A DNA stretch of 41,090 nt from contig CASFTV010000029.1 of the NCBI GenBank assembly GCA_949297765.1, positions 1 through 41,090 on the forward strand, given 5' to 3'. Positions 8,567 through 15,566 of the stretch are shown in pieces. Every line of letters begins with the position of its first letter. The stretch's first letter is position 1. A model generated the notes under the pieces. That model was not told where the DNA came from. It ran no database searches and worked only from the letters and a program-made list of their open reading frames with translations. Source of the stretch: an uncultured bacterium. Its GTDB lineage: Bacteria > Verrucomicrobiota > Lentisphaeria > Victivallales > UBA1829. Made by a program: the position numbers and the translations under genes.

Positions 8567-8884
8567 ATGGCTTGGACTCAAACAGAAATTGAAGCGTGTA
8601 TCGGAGCCTGCAAGAAAAAAGCGGCGGTCGATGCGGGATTTCGGAAGAAACTGCTGGCGGATCCGGCGGCAGCGGTGAAAGAGGTTTCCGGCAAGGAGAT
8701 TCCAGCCGGATTCAAGATCAAGATTCTGGAAAACGATCCGGCGTATGATGCAACGTTTGTTCTTCCTCCGCTGGTTTCGGGAAATGTCTCCGACAGCGAG
8801 CTGGACGAAGTCACCGCCGGCATCTGCGGATTGCAGAGCTGCGGAATGAAGGCTTGCGCTGCGGCGGAAAACGGAGCCAAGTAA
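8567..8884 (+). CDS. NHLP-leader RiPP precursor 1 (Cys-pentad core)
   Basis: This 105-residue precursor has a nitrile-hydratase-alpha-like leader (residues 1-85): FRKKLLADPAAAVKEVSGKE, then FKIKILENDPAYDATFVLPP, then SDSELDEVTAG. The C39 peptidase of the NHLM transporter should cut after TAG, leaving the 20-residue core ICGLQSCGMKACAAAENGAK. Core Cys lie at 87, 92 and 97, five apart, and the last residue is Lys. Two further Cys (11 and 15) in the leader are shared with precursors 2 and 3. The ribosome site AAGGAGG sits 8 bases before the ATG and is very strong. I infer that the SPASM radical SAM enzyme downstream modifies the core Cys pattern. Confidence 0.9.
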   Translation: MAWTQTEIEACIGACKKKAAVDAGFRKKLLADPAAAVKEVSGKEIPAGFKIKILENDPAYDATFVLPPLVSGNVSDSELDEVTAGICGLQSCGMKACAAAENGAK

Positions 8885-8902
8885 GTCTCTTCCGGCGGTT
8901 CT

Positions 8903-8922
8903 CCGGAGCGGACCCGCTCCGG
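8903..8922 (+). other. Perfect hairpin between precursors 1 and 2
   Basis: CCGGAGCG (8903-8910) and CGCTCCGG (8915-8922) form an 8-bp stem with loop GACC, 19 bases after the precursor 1 stop. No T run follows, so it is not a classical terminator. It may protect the 3' end of precursor mRNA or weaken read-through. Confidence 0.6.
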
Positions 8923-8970
8923 GACCGTTGGAACAATCAGCGAATAACGTGAAAAAGAAGGAGGTCGAAA

Positions 8971-9288
8971 ATGGCTTGGACTCAAACAGAAATTGAAGCA
9001 TGTATCGGAGCCTGCAAGAAAAAAGCGGCAGTCGATGTGGAATTCCGGAAGAAACTGCTGGCGGATCCGGCGGCAGCGGTGAAAGAGGTCTCCGGCAAGG
9101 AGATTCCAGCCGGATTCAAGATCAAGATTCTGGAAAACGATCCGGCATATGACGCGACATTTGTTCTTCCGCCGCTGATTTCGGGAAATCTCTCCGATCG
9201 CGAGCTCGACGAAGTCGCCGCCGGGATCTGCGGATTGCAGACCTGCGCGATGGATGCCTGCGGCGCTGCCGGAAACGGATCCAAATAA
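8971..9288 (+). CDS. NHLP-leader RiPP precursor 2 (Cys-pentad core)
   Basis: This 105-residue paralogue of precursor 1 has the same leader apart from six substitutions, the same leader Cys (11 and 15), and cleavage expected after AAG (residue 85). The core is ICGLQTCAMDACGAAGNGSK, again with Cys at 87, 92 and 97 and a terminal Lys. Positions that change between cores 1 and 2 lie between the Cys residues or in the tail (S/T, G/A, K/D, A/G, E/G, A/S), while the spacing is fixed. That is the pattern expected if the Cys residues are the modification sites. The ribosome site is identical to that of copy 1. Confidence 0.9.
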   Translation: MAWTQTEIEACIGACKKKAAVDVEFRKKLLADPAAAVKEVSGKEIPAGFKIKILENDPAYDATFVLPPLISGNLSDRELDEVAAGICGLQTCAMDACGAAGNGSK

Positions 9289-9335
9289 GATTCCGGAATC
9301 ATCCTTTGCAACAAAATCAATTCAGGAGAAAAATC

Positions 9336-9647
9336 ATGGCTTGGACACAGCAGGAGATTAATAACTGTATCGCCGCCTGCAAACGGAAAGCCGCCGTCGA
9401 TGCGGCGTTCCGGAAACAGCTTCTGGCGGATCCGGCCACGGCAATACGGGAACTTGCCGGCAAGGAAATCCCGTCGGGATTCCGGATCAAAGTATTGGAA
9501 AACGACCCGGAGTACGATGCGACATTTGTTCTTCCGCCGCCGATTTCGGGTAATCTTTCAGACAAGGAACTTGACGGTGTGACCGGCGGAAGCGTGTTGT
9601 GTCCCGTTGAGGTCTGCGCCGCAAACGTCTGCGGCGCGGATAAGTAA
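9336..9647 (+). CDS. NHLP-leader RiPP precursor 3 (Cys-pentad core, GG site)
   Basis: This 103-residue precursor has a leader alignable to precursors 1 and 2 without gaps (MAWTQQEINNCIAACKRKAA, then LADPATAIRELAGKEIPSGF, then LSDKELDGVTGG). It has a true double-Gly cleavage site at 84-85. The 18-residue core is SVLCPVEVCAANVCGADK, with Cys at 89, 94 and 99: the same five-residue spacing shifted by two, and again a C-terminal Lys. The ATG at 9336 is chosen over one 30 bases upstream because AGGAG (9324-9328) lies 7 bases before it and the protein then matches its paralogues from residue 1. It is the oldest-diverged of the three. Confidence 0.9.
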   Translation: MAWTQQEINNCIAACKRKAAVDAAFRKQLLADPATAIRELAGKEIPSGFRIKVLENDPEYDATFVLPPPISGNLSDKELDGVTGGSVLCPVEVCAANVCGADK

Positions 9648-9676
9648 TTCTGCATGAGCAGAGAAAGGATTCCGGG

Positions 9677-10975
9677 ATGATTTGGTCGAGATACAACCGG
9701 GTGTTCCAGTCGCAGAAACAGGGATGGGTGCTGTACAATGCTCTCTCCAATACGTTTCTTGCGCTTCCGGAACCCTTTGGCAAAACGCTGGAAGCTCTGC
9801 ATGCCGGGGACGAGTTCCGGTGCGATGATCCCGGATTGTCCCTGCAGCTGATCGCCGCCAAAGCCGTGGTCGATCCCGGCGAAGACGACCGCCTGCGCGA
9901 TGTCCTGCGGATGAAACGGCGGATGGCCGATTTCAGCGAACGCATGCTGCTGCTTACCGTGGCGCCGACTCGAAACTGCAACTTCGCGTGTCCTTACTGC
10001 TTTGAAGAAAACCGGGCCGGCATCAACATGAGCCGCGAAACCGAGGACCTCCTGGTCAGGTTCGCCGAACGCTTCCAGCCGGGACAGATGTTCGGCGTAA
10101 CCTGGTTCGGAGGGGAACCTCTGCTGCGGTTCGAACAGATCTGCCGTCTTTCCGACCGCTTCCGGGCTTTGGATTTCCGTCATTACCGCGCCTCGCTGAT
10201 TACCAACGGCTATCTGCTGGACGCGGAAAAGGCGGCGCAGCTTGAGGATCTGGCGATCCGGGAGGTGCAGATCACGCTGGACGGACCCGAAGAGGTGCAC
10301 GACCGGCGGCGGACTCTGGTTTCCGGCGGCCCGACCTTCCGGAAAATCCTCGAAAACATCGACACTCTGTTCGCTTCCGCCTGGACCGGCCATCTGCACC
10401 TGCGGGTCAATGTCGACCGGACCAACGCGGAGGACTACCACCGGATCTACAATTTTCTCTACGCCCGCTATCCTGAAAAGACGGAGCATCTGCACGTCTA
10501 TCCGGGAATCGTCCATGCGATGGGCAAGGAGAATCCGGATACCGCGTGCCTGTTCAATGTTGACGAGGCGGCCGATTTCCAGATCGAACAGTTCCGCCGT
10601 TACGGCGTGCAGAGCCATCCGTTTTATCCCGGACGGAAACTTTTCAACTGCATTGCGGCGCGGCGGAACGGTTATGTGGTCGGTCCCGGAGGAGAACTCT
10701 ACAAATGCTGGAATGATATCGGCATCGCGGAACGGATCGTCGGTCATGTCGATCCGGAAAAACCGTGGAACAATGAACTGCTCGCCGAGTGGCTGGAAGG
10801 ACAGAACGCGCTCAACGATCCGGAGTGCCTTGCCTGCGGCCTGATGCCGGTGTGCGACGGCGGCTGTCCGGCGCTGCGCCGCGAAAAGGCTCCCCACTGC
10901 TCGCGTTACCGGAATCGTCTTCCGGAACTGCTGGAGGCTCATTATGACGCAACCTGCCGGAACAGACACAATTGA
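9677..10975 (+). CDS. Radical SAM/SPASM peptide maturase
   Basis: This 432-residue enzyme starts with a small domain (YNRVFQSQKQGWVLYNALSN) like those at the start of many peptide-modifying SPASM enzymes. The radical SAM cluster motif is C101-x3-C105-x2-C108 (CNFACPYCFE), followed by FGGEPLL at about 160. A SPASM region binds extra Fe-S clusters: C325, C344, C384, C387, C393 and C397 (CLACGLMPVCDGGCP), plus a late Cys in HCSRYR. Relatives form Cys thioether or other crosslinks in RiPPs. It lies 29 bases after precursor 3 and before the GNAT gene, so I infer that it acts on the C-x4-C-x4-C cores, perhaps making a ranthipeptide-like product. Crosslink type and acceptor residues cannot be read from sequence. 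Confidence 0.88.
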   Translation: MIWSRYNRVFQSQKQGWVLYNALSNTFLALPEPFGKTLEALHAGDEFRCDDPGLSLQLIAAKAVVDPGEDDRLRDVLRMKRRMADFSERMLLLTVAPTRNCNFACPYCFEENRAGINMSRETEDLLVRFAERFQPGQMFGVTWFGGEPLLRFEQICRLSDRFRALDFRHYRASLITNGYLLDAEKAAQLEDLAIREVQITLDGPEEVHDRRRTLVSGGPTFRKILENIDTLFASAWTGHLHLRVNVDRTNAEDYHRIYNFLYARYPEKTEHLHVYPGIVHAMGKENPDTACLFNVDEAADFQIEQFRRYGVQSHPFYPGRKLFNCIAARRNGYVVGPGGELYKCWNDIGIAERIVGHVDPEKPWNNELLAEWLEGQNALNDPECLACGLMPVCDGGCPALRREKAPHCSRYRNRLPELLEAHYDATCRNRHN

Positions 10976-11918
10976 AATCGAATCGCTTCATCTTTTCAAT
11001 TTGAAGCATTACCGGTCGTTTTTCACCGTGCGCCAGCAGGCGCTTTTCGGAGATTCTCTTCCGGGCGGGAGGCATCGGCTGTTCGGCGCGCGCTGCGAGG
11101 GAGTCCCCGCGGGAGTGATATGGGCCGGGCCGGACCAGAATCCCGCCGGAGTGTTTCTCTTCCATCTCTATGTTGCGGAGGCGTTCCGGCGGCGCGGCAT
11201 CGGACGCAGACTGCTGGAGACGATCCGTTCCACGGCTGCCGAAGAGGGGTTCCGGGAGGTGTATGTACGCTTCCGTCGGAAAAACCGTGTCGAAAGTGCA
11301 TTGTGGAAGATGCTGGACACTTTTCCGGGACCGTGTGTCCGTCTGGAGACGGCATTCCGTCTGGAGCTGCCCTCCGGAGCAGAACGCGAACTGCGGGTGC
11401 GGACCCGGTCCGACCGGTGGAGCGTGGTCCCTCTGGAGACGGCCGTCGCCGCACTGGGAGAGGAACAGCGCACGGAGATGGCGGAACGGGAACGGCGTTT
11501 CCTGGAAGGACTCGGACGGCTTTCCCTGACGGATCCGGCAGAGTGGAAAAAATTCCTCCGCGAAGGAGTCTTTCTGGCTCCGTTCTGGAGTGATTCCGGA
11601 CTGCCCCGGTTCGGCCGGGCCTGTGTGGAACGTGCCACCGGACGGCTCGCCGGATGGATCGCCGGGGAGTTGACGGAAGGCGAACTGCATGTCCGCCGCG
11701 CGTTTGTGGAGCCGGAATTCCGCGGCGTGGAAGTGATGGCTCTGCTGGCCGAAGAGGCCTACGAATGGATGCATCGGACCGGCGGAGCTCTCCGCTGGGA
11801 GGTCAAATACTGGAACCAGGTGTTTCAGCGGGGATGCCTCCGCTACGCCGGACGCTTGAAAATCAATGAATCCATCGAGGATTGCGTTAAAATAATCCCT
11901 GCAAAATCAGGAGAATGA
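10944..11918 (+). CDS. Tandem GNAT-domain acyltransferase of the RiPP locus
   Basis: This 324-residue protein has two GNAT folds. The first has a clear acyl-CoA loop (VAEAFRRRGIGRRLLETI, about residues 76-93). The second is weaker (FVEPEFRGVEVMALLAEEAY, about 254-273). It overlaps the SPASM gene by 32 bases, which suggests translational coupling. GNAT enzymes next to NHLP precursors in selidamide pathways attach fatty acyl groups to Lys or ornithine side chains. Here precursors 1-3 all end in Lys and precursor 4 has one Lys in its core, so peptide acylation is a reasonable inference. Self-protection by acetylation is the other possibility. The second domain may be catalytically dead and serve in peptide binding. 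Confidence 0.75.
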   Translation: MTQPAGTDTIEIESLHLFNLKHYRSFFTVRQQALFGDSLPGGRHRLFGARCEGVPAGVIWAGPDQNPAGVFLFHLYVAEAFRRRGIGRRLLETIRSTAAEEGFREVYVRFRRKNRVESALWKMLDTFPGPCVRLETAFRLELPSGAERELRVRTRSDRWSVVPLETAVAALGEEQRTEMAERERRFLEGLGRLSLTDPAEWKKFLREGVFLAPFWSDSGLPRFGRACVERATGRLAGWIAGELTEGELHVRRAFVEPEFRGVEVMALLAEEAYEWMHRTGGALRWEVKYWNQVFQRGCLRYAGRLKINESIEDCVKIIPAKSGE

Positions 11919-11920
11919 GA

Positions 11921-12262
11921 ATGAGTAAAATCGAAGAAAATCTGATGAAGTGGAAAGAGGTCGAGGCAAAAGTGATCGCCCGGGCGCTGGCCGACGAGGC
12001 ATTCCGCACCCGTCTCGAACAGGATCCCCGCGAAACGATCGAAACCGAACTGCAGTGCAAAATCAGCGGCGATGTGACGTTCAAGGTCCGCGAGGAGGAA
12101 AACCCCGGCGAAATGACCATCCTGCTTCCGAAACTCCCGAAAAAAGAGGTGGGAGAACAGCTGAGCGACCGCGAAATCGACGATATCGTGGCGGCCGGAA
12201 ACATCGGAATCTCTGTCGGCATCGTGACAACCGACATCGTGCTGGTCAAGGGAATCGTCTGA
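11921..12262 (+). CDS. NHLP-leader RiPP precursor 4 (Cys-free, Val/Ile-rich core)
   Basis: This 113-residue precursor has an NHLP leader (ALADEAFRTRLEQDPRETIE, then GEMTILLPKLPKK, then LSDREIDDIVAAG) but is only distantly related to precursors 1-3. Cleavage after residue 93 would leave NIGISVGIVTTDIVLVKGIV: no Cys, ten Ile/Val, two Thr and one Lys. Such a beta-branched core recalls proteusins that are epimerised and C-methylated. The PoyD-type epimerase gene starts 20 bases downstream and the B12 radical SAM methyltransferase follows. The ATG at 11921 is preferred to that at 11915 because AGGAG (11909-11913) is 7 bases before it, against 1 base. Confidence 0.87.
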   Translation: MSKIEENLMKWKEVEAKVIARALADEAFRTRLEQDPRETIETELQCKISGDVTFKVREEENPGEMTILLPKLPKKEVGEQLSDREIDDIVAAGNIGISVGIVTTDIVLVKGIV

Positions 12263-12270
12263 GTTCAGAT

Positions 12271-12285
12271 GGAGGAGCACCCTTG
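12271..12285 (+). promoter_or_regulatory. Strong ribosome site that fixes a TTG start
   Basis: GGAGGAG (12271-12277) stands 5 bases before TTG (12283-12285). No ATG or GTG in this frame lies close by, and the protein resembles its family from this point. Confidence 0.8.
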
Positions 12286-13626
12286 AACTTCCCCGATTAC
12301 AAACGCTTTCTCGAATCCTACATGGGAGACGATGCCTTCCGGGAACATTTCGACCGCTCTCCCGCCGCCGCGCTGCGGGAAGCCGGTTTGAATCCGGAAT
12401 CAACGCCGGAATTTCTTCTGGCGGTCGGGGAGGGATGCCGCAGCCGCAACTTCCGTCCGGTCGTGGACCGCTTCCCGGATGAGCTGGCGGAACTGCGCCG
12501 GTTCGCCGCTGAACAGGAAAACGGAAATCCGTTCACGGTACGCTGCCGGAACGCCTGTTCCGATAATCCGCGCTTCGAAGCATGGCGGGAACGGCGCCGT
12601 CAGGGGAACCGCGCGGTGCTTCAGCCGATGTATTTCGACCGCGCGTTCAACATCGCTCTTGCCTGTGAACTCGGGGTCGGGTGTTCCGGACAATGCGGAT
12701 TCTGCTGCTTTGATGCGCCGCCTCTCCGGGAAAATTTCTGGTATACGCCGGAAAACCGGACCTTGTGGCGCGATGTGCTGAGGGTGTTTCGCAATCTGCT
12801 CGGCTCCCGGGCGGGGGCGGCGGCCCTCTACTGGGCAACCGATCCTTTCGACAATCCGGATCTGGAAAAATTCTATCAGGATTTTTATGAATGCAACCAT
12901 GTCTGGCCGCCGATCACGACGCGCTGGCCGCTGCGGGATCCCGCCCGGACCCGCCGCTTCGCCGCGGAAGGCCGCAGACACGGACAGCCCTGCTGCCGCT
13001 TTTCCCTGACGGAACGCGGGGAACTGCGCCGGTTTTTCCGGGAATTTTCCGCAGAGGAGACGATGGACTGGAGTCTTGTCCTGAACAATCCGGAGTCGCT
13101 GAACTGCTATTCCATCACCGGCCGGGCGCGGGAACTGCAATCCGGGAATCCTGAAAAGTGTCAGGAGGCGACAACCAGCAGTTGTCTTTCCGGATTTCTG
13201 GTGAATTTGTGCCGCCGGGAGGTCCGGCTGCTCTCTCCCTGCGCGCCGGATGAGGCAAATCCGTATGGATTCCATCTCTGGACGGAGGCAACATTCCGCG
13301 ACGCGGCGGAGCTGGAACAGCTGCTGGGGAAAATTCAGGAACGGTTTTTCCCGGAAGGACCGGAGGCTCTGCCGTTTCTGCGGTTGTCCTCCTGCTGGAC
13401 GCTGTCGGTTTCCGGCGGACATGCGGAATTGGTCTCCCGCTATCTGGTGCGTCGTTTTGATGTGTCGGATCCGGAGGCCGCTCTGCTGGAAAAATTGAAG
13501 ACCGGCATCTCCCGGGAAGAGTTCAACCGGGAGTTCGGCGGAATGCTGGCTCCGTTCGGATGCGTCGGCGGATTGCTTGAAACATTGTGGAAATCCGGCA
13601 TGCTGTCGGAGGAGGAAGACCATTGA
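12283..13626 (+). CDS. PoyD-type radical SAM peptide epimerase
   Basis: This 447-residue protein has the radical SAM motif C134-x3-C138-x2-C141 (CSGQCGFCC). After it come YWATDPFDNPDLEKFYQDF (about residues 185-204) and a TTRW..RDPARTRR segment, features I associate with the RiPP amino-acid epimerase family of PoyD (polytheonamide) and OspD. These enzymes abstract the alpha hydrogen and convert L- to D-residues in a core peptide. The first 40 residues (FLESYMGDDAFREHF, then RSPAAALREAGL) look like the start of an NHLP leader. The start is TTG behind GGAGGAG; its TGA overlaps the next TTG start by four bases. The natural substrate is probably precursor 4, directly upstream; action on the Cys-containing cores cannot be excluded. 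Confidence 0.82.
   Translation: MNFPDYKRFLESYMGDDAFREHFDRSPAAALREAGLNPESTPEFLLAVGEGCRSRNFRPVVDRFPDELAELRRFAAEQENGNPFTVRCRNACSDNPRFEAWRERRRQGNRAVLQPMYFDRAFNIALACELGVGCSGQCGFCCFDAPPLRENFWYTPENRTLWRDVLRVFRNLLGSRAGAAALYWATDPFDNPDLEKFYQDFYECNHVWPPITTRWPLRDPARTRRFAAEGRRHGQPCCRFSLTERGELRRFFREFSAEETMDWSLVLNNPESLNCYSITGRARELQSGNPEKCQEATTSSCLSGFLVNLCRREVRLLSPCAPDEANPYGFHLWTEATFRDAAELEQLLGKIQERFFPEGPEALPFLRLSSCWTLSVSGGHAELVSRYLVRRFDVSDPEAALLEKLKTGISREEFNREFGGMLAPFGCVGGLLETLWKSGMLSEEEDH
13608..13625 (+). promoter_or_regulatory. Strong ribosome site with TTG start overlapping the previous stop
   Basis: GGAGGAGG (13608-13615) lies 7 bases before TTG (13623-13625). The sequence TTGA joins this start to the TGA stop of the epimerase gene (13624-13626), so the two are translationally coupled. 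Confidence 0.8.
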
Positions 13627-15554
13627 ATCCTGTTGATATCACGCTGGTGAATATGCCCTTTGCAATGCCGCTGGTGGCTCCGCTCGGAATCAATGTCCTC
13701 TGCGGCGCCCTGCGCAAAGCCGGATTCCGTGTCCGGTGCAGATTTGCAAATATCGACTTCGCGGAACGGATCCCGGAAGAACTGTACGACTATCCGGCCT
13801 CCAACGGACTGAATGTGGATGTGATGCTGGGAGACTGGCTCTTCTCCGATTCCCTCTTCGGCCCGGATCCGGAACGCGACCGCCGTTTTCTGGAACTCCT
13901 GCGGGAAGAAAATAAACATGAACGGCTGATCTGGAACCGCCGTTATCACTCGCTGGACGATCTTCTGGGCGATCTGCCCCTGCTGAAACGCGAAGCAGTC
14001 CGCTGCGTGGAAAAGACCGCCGCCGCTCTGACGGACGGTTCCACCCGGATCGTCGGCTGCTCCAGCACCTTTTTCCAGCGGCTCGCTTCGCTGGCGCTTC
14101 TGAAACGGGTCCGCGAACGGAATCCCGAAGTGGTGACCTTTCTCGGCGGCGCCGACTGTGAACGGGATGCGGGAATGGAGGCGGCTCTCCGTTTTCCGTT
14201 CGTCGACTATGTTTTCTGCGGCGAAGGCGATTTGACCGTTCCGGAAATGGTCCGCCGGGTGCTGGAAAACAACCGTTCGGCGGAACTGCCGTTCGGCGTG
14301 TTCGACCGGGCAAAGGCGGAACGGGGAGTCCCCGAGGTCGCCTGCGTTCCCGGCGAGGCCATCGCGGAATCCGATCCAACCGATTATTATGAACGGATCT
14401 GCGGAAGCCGTCTGCATCGCGCCTCGGTGAAGAAATATTTTCTGGAAAGTTCGCGCGGCTGCTGGAAAGGAGAGAGACAGCACTGCAGCTTCTGCGGACT
14501 GAACGGAGAACGGATCGCCTATCGGCGCAAAGAACCGGAACGCGTGCTGGCCGAACTGCGCCGCGGATACCGGCAGTTCGGATGCCGGATCTTTCTGACC
14601 TCCGACACCGTGCTGGATTTGAACCGGATGCGCGGGCCGCTGCGCACATTCGGAGAGGAGGCCCCCGATACAGTTATCAGCTACGAGACCGTTTCAACCC
14701 TGACCGAAGAGCAGATCCGCTTTCTCTCCGACTGCGGCGTAATGGTGATCCAGAGCGGAATCGAAACCCTTCATCCGAACCATATCCGTCTTCTGAACAA
14801 GGGCAACGACACGCTGTCGAGCATCGCCCTGCTGAAATTCACGCTGGAAAACCGGATTCAGGTTCTGTGGAACATGCTCAGCGGAATCCCCGGCGATTCG
14901 CCGGAAGAATACCGCTGGGTGATGGAACTGGTCCCGAAAATCATCCATCTTCCGGGTCCGAACTGGGGGGCCATCCGTTTTGACAAGTTCAGTCTGTACT
15001 GGCGGGAACCGGAACGGTTCGGCCTCAAGCTGGAACCGATGAAGGGATACCGCATCCTGATGCCGGAAGAATCGGTCTCGCTGGATCGCTGGGCTCTTTT
15101 CTATGACAACCGCAATCCCGCCGCCTGCACATCTCAGGAAGAGATTGCCGAGGTCCGGAAAACGGTCGATGCGTGGTACCGGGATTCCCATCCGGCAAAG
15201 TATCATCTGGAATTTGCCGCTCCCGGCCTTCTGAGGGATACCCGTCCCTGTGCGGCGGTTGCGGAATACCGGCTTTCGCCCGTCGAACAGGCGGTTCTGC
15301 AGGCGGCGCGTTCTCCTGTCGCCCGGTCCGCCGTGGAGGCCTTGACCAAAAATTCTTCGCGGGCGATTGAAAAAATGAAGGAATACGGATATCTTATTGA
15401 AGTGGAAAACCGGCTGCTGGCTCTGCCGCTGATCCTTGCTTCCGAAGAGCGGATCGCAAAAAGCCGGCTGCGCTACCGCAGCCTGTTCGGAGGGCAGACT
15501 CCGCCCGCCGCCACGGTGAATGAGGAGATTCCTTTTATTGAGATCGGACGTTGA
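13623..15554 (+). CDS. B12-binding radical SAM RiPP C-methyltransferase (PoyB/PoyC-like)
   Basis: This 643-residue protein opens with a cobalamin-binding-like domain (about residues 1-200: ITLVNMPFAMPLVAPLGIN, later VTFLGGADCERDAGMEAAL and VDYVFCGEGD). The radical SAM domain has the unusual cluster motif C280-x7-C288-x2-C291 within SSRGCWKGERQHCSFCGLNG. That motif is the hallmark of the RiPP-maturation radical SAM methyltransferases related to PoyB and PoyC, which methylate unactivated carbons of core residues using methylcobalamin. A C-terminal winged-helix-like region follows (SPVEQAVLQAARS). It is coupled to the epimerase by the TTGA overlap. Likely targets are Val, Ile or Thr side chains in precursor 4. 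The exporter genes begin 12 bases later. Confidence 0.87.
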   Translation: MNPVDITLVNMPFAMPLVAPLGINVLCGALRKAGFRVRCRFANIDFAERIPEELYDYPASNGLNVDVMLGDWLFSDSLFGPDPERDRRFLELLREENKHERLIWNRRYHSLDDLLGDLPLLKREAVRCVEKTAAALTDGSTRIVGCSSTFFQRLASLALLKRVRERNPEVVTFLGGADCERDAGMEAALRFPFVDYVFCGEGDLTVPEMVRRVLENNRSAELPFGVFDRAKAERGVPEVACVPGEAIAESDPTDYYERICGSRLHRASVKKYFLESSRGCWKGERQHCSFCGLNGERIAYRRKEPERVLAELRRGYRQFGCRIFLTSDTVLDLNRMRGPLRTFGEEAPDTVISYETVSTLTEEQIRFLSDCGVMVIQSGIETLHPNHIRLLNKGNDTLSSIALLKFTLENRIQVLWNMLSGIPGDSPEEYRWVMELVPKIIHLPGPNWGAIRFDKFSLYWREPERFGLKLEPMKGYRILMPEESVSLDRWALFYDNRNPAACTSQEEIAEVRKTVDAWYRDSHPAKYHLEFAAPGLLRDTRPCAAVAEYRLSPVEQAVLQAARSPVARSAVEALTKNSSRAIEKMKEYGYLIEVENRLLALPLILASEERIAKSRLRYRSLFGGQTPPAATVNEEIPFIEIGR

Positions 15555-15566
15555 ACTGGGTGAAGA

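Larger units (their letters stand above)
8542..9288 (+). repeat. Tandem duplication of an NHLP precursor gene with its ribosome site
   Basis: Copy A (8542-8884) and copy B (8946-9288) are nearly identical from 25 bases before each ATG, including GAAGGAGGTCGAAA. The two leaders match at 79 of 85 residues and the cores at 14 of 20. This points to a recent duplication with faster change in the cores. Confidence 0.85.

Noticed and set aside
8481-8678. TTG-started frame behind AAGGAGGA before precursor 1
   Set aside because: It overlaps the precursor in another frame and is Arg/Lys-rich without family features.
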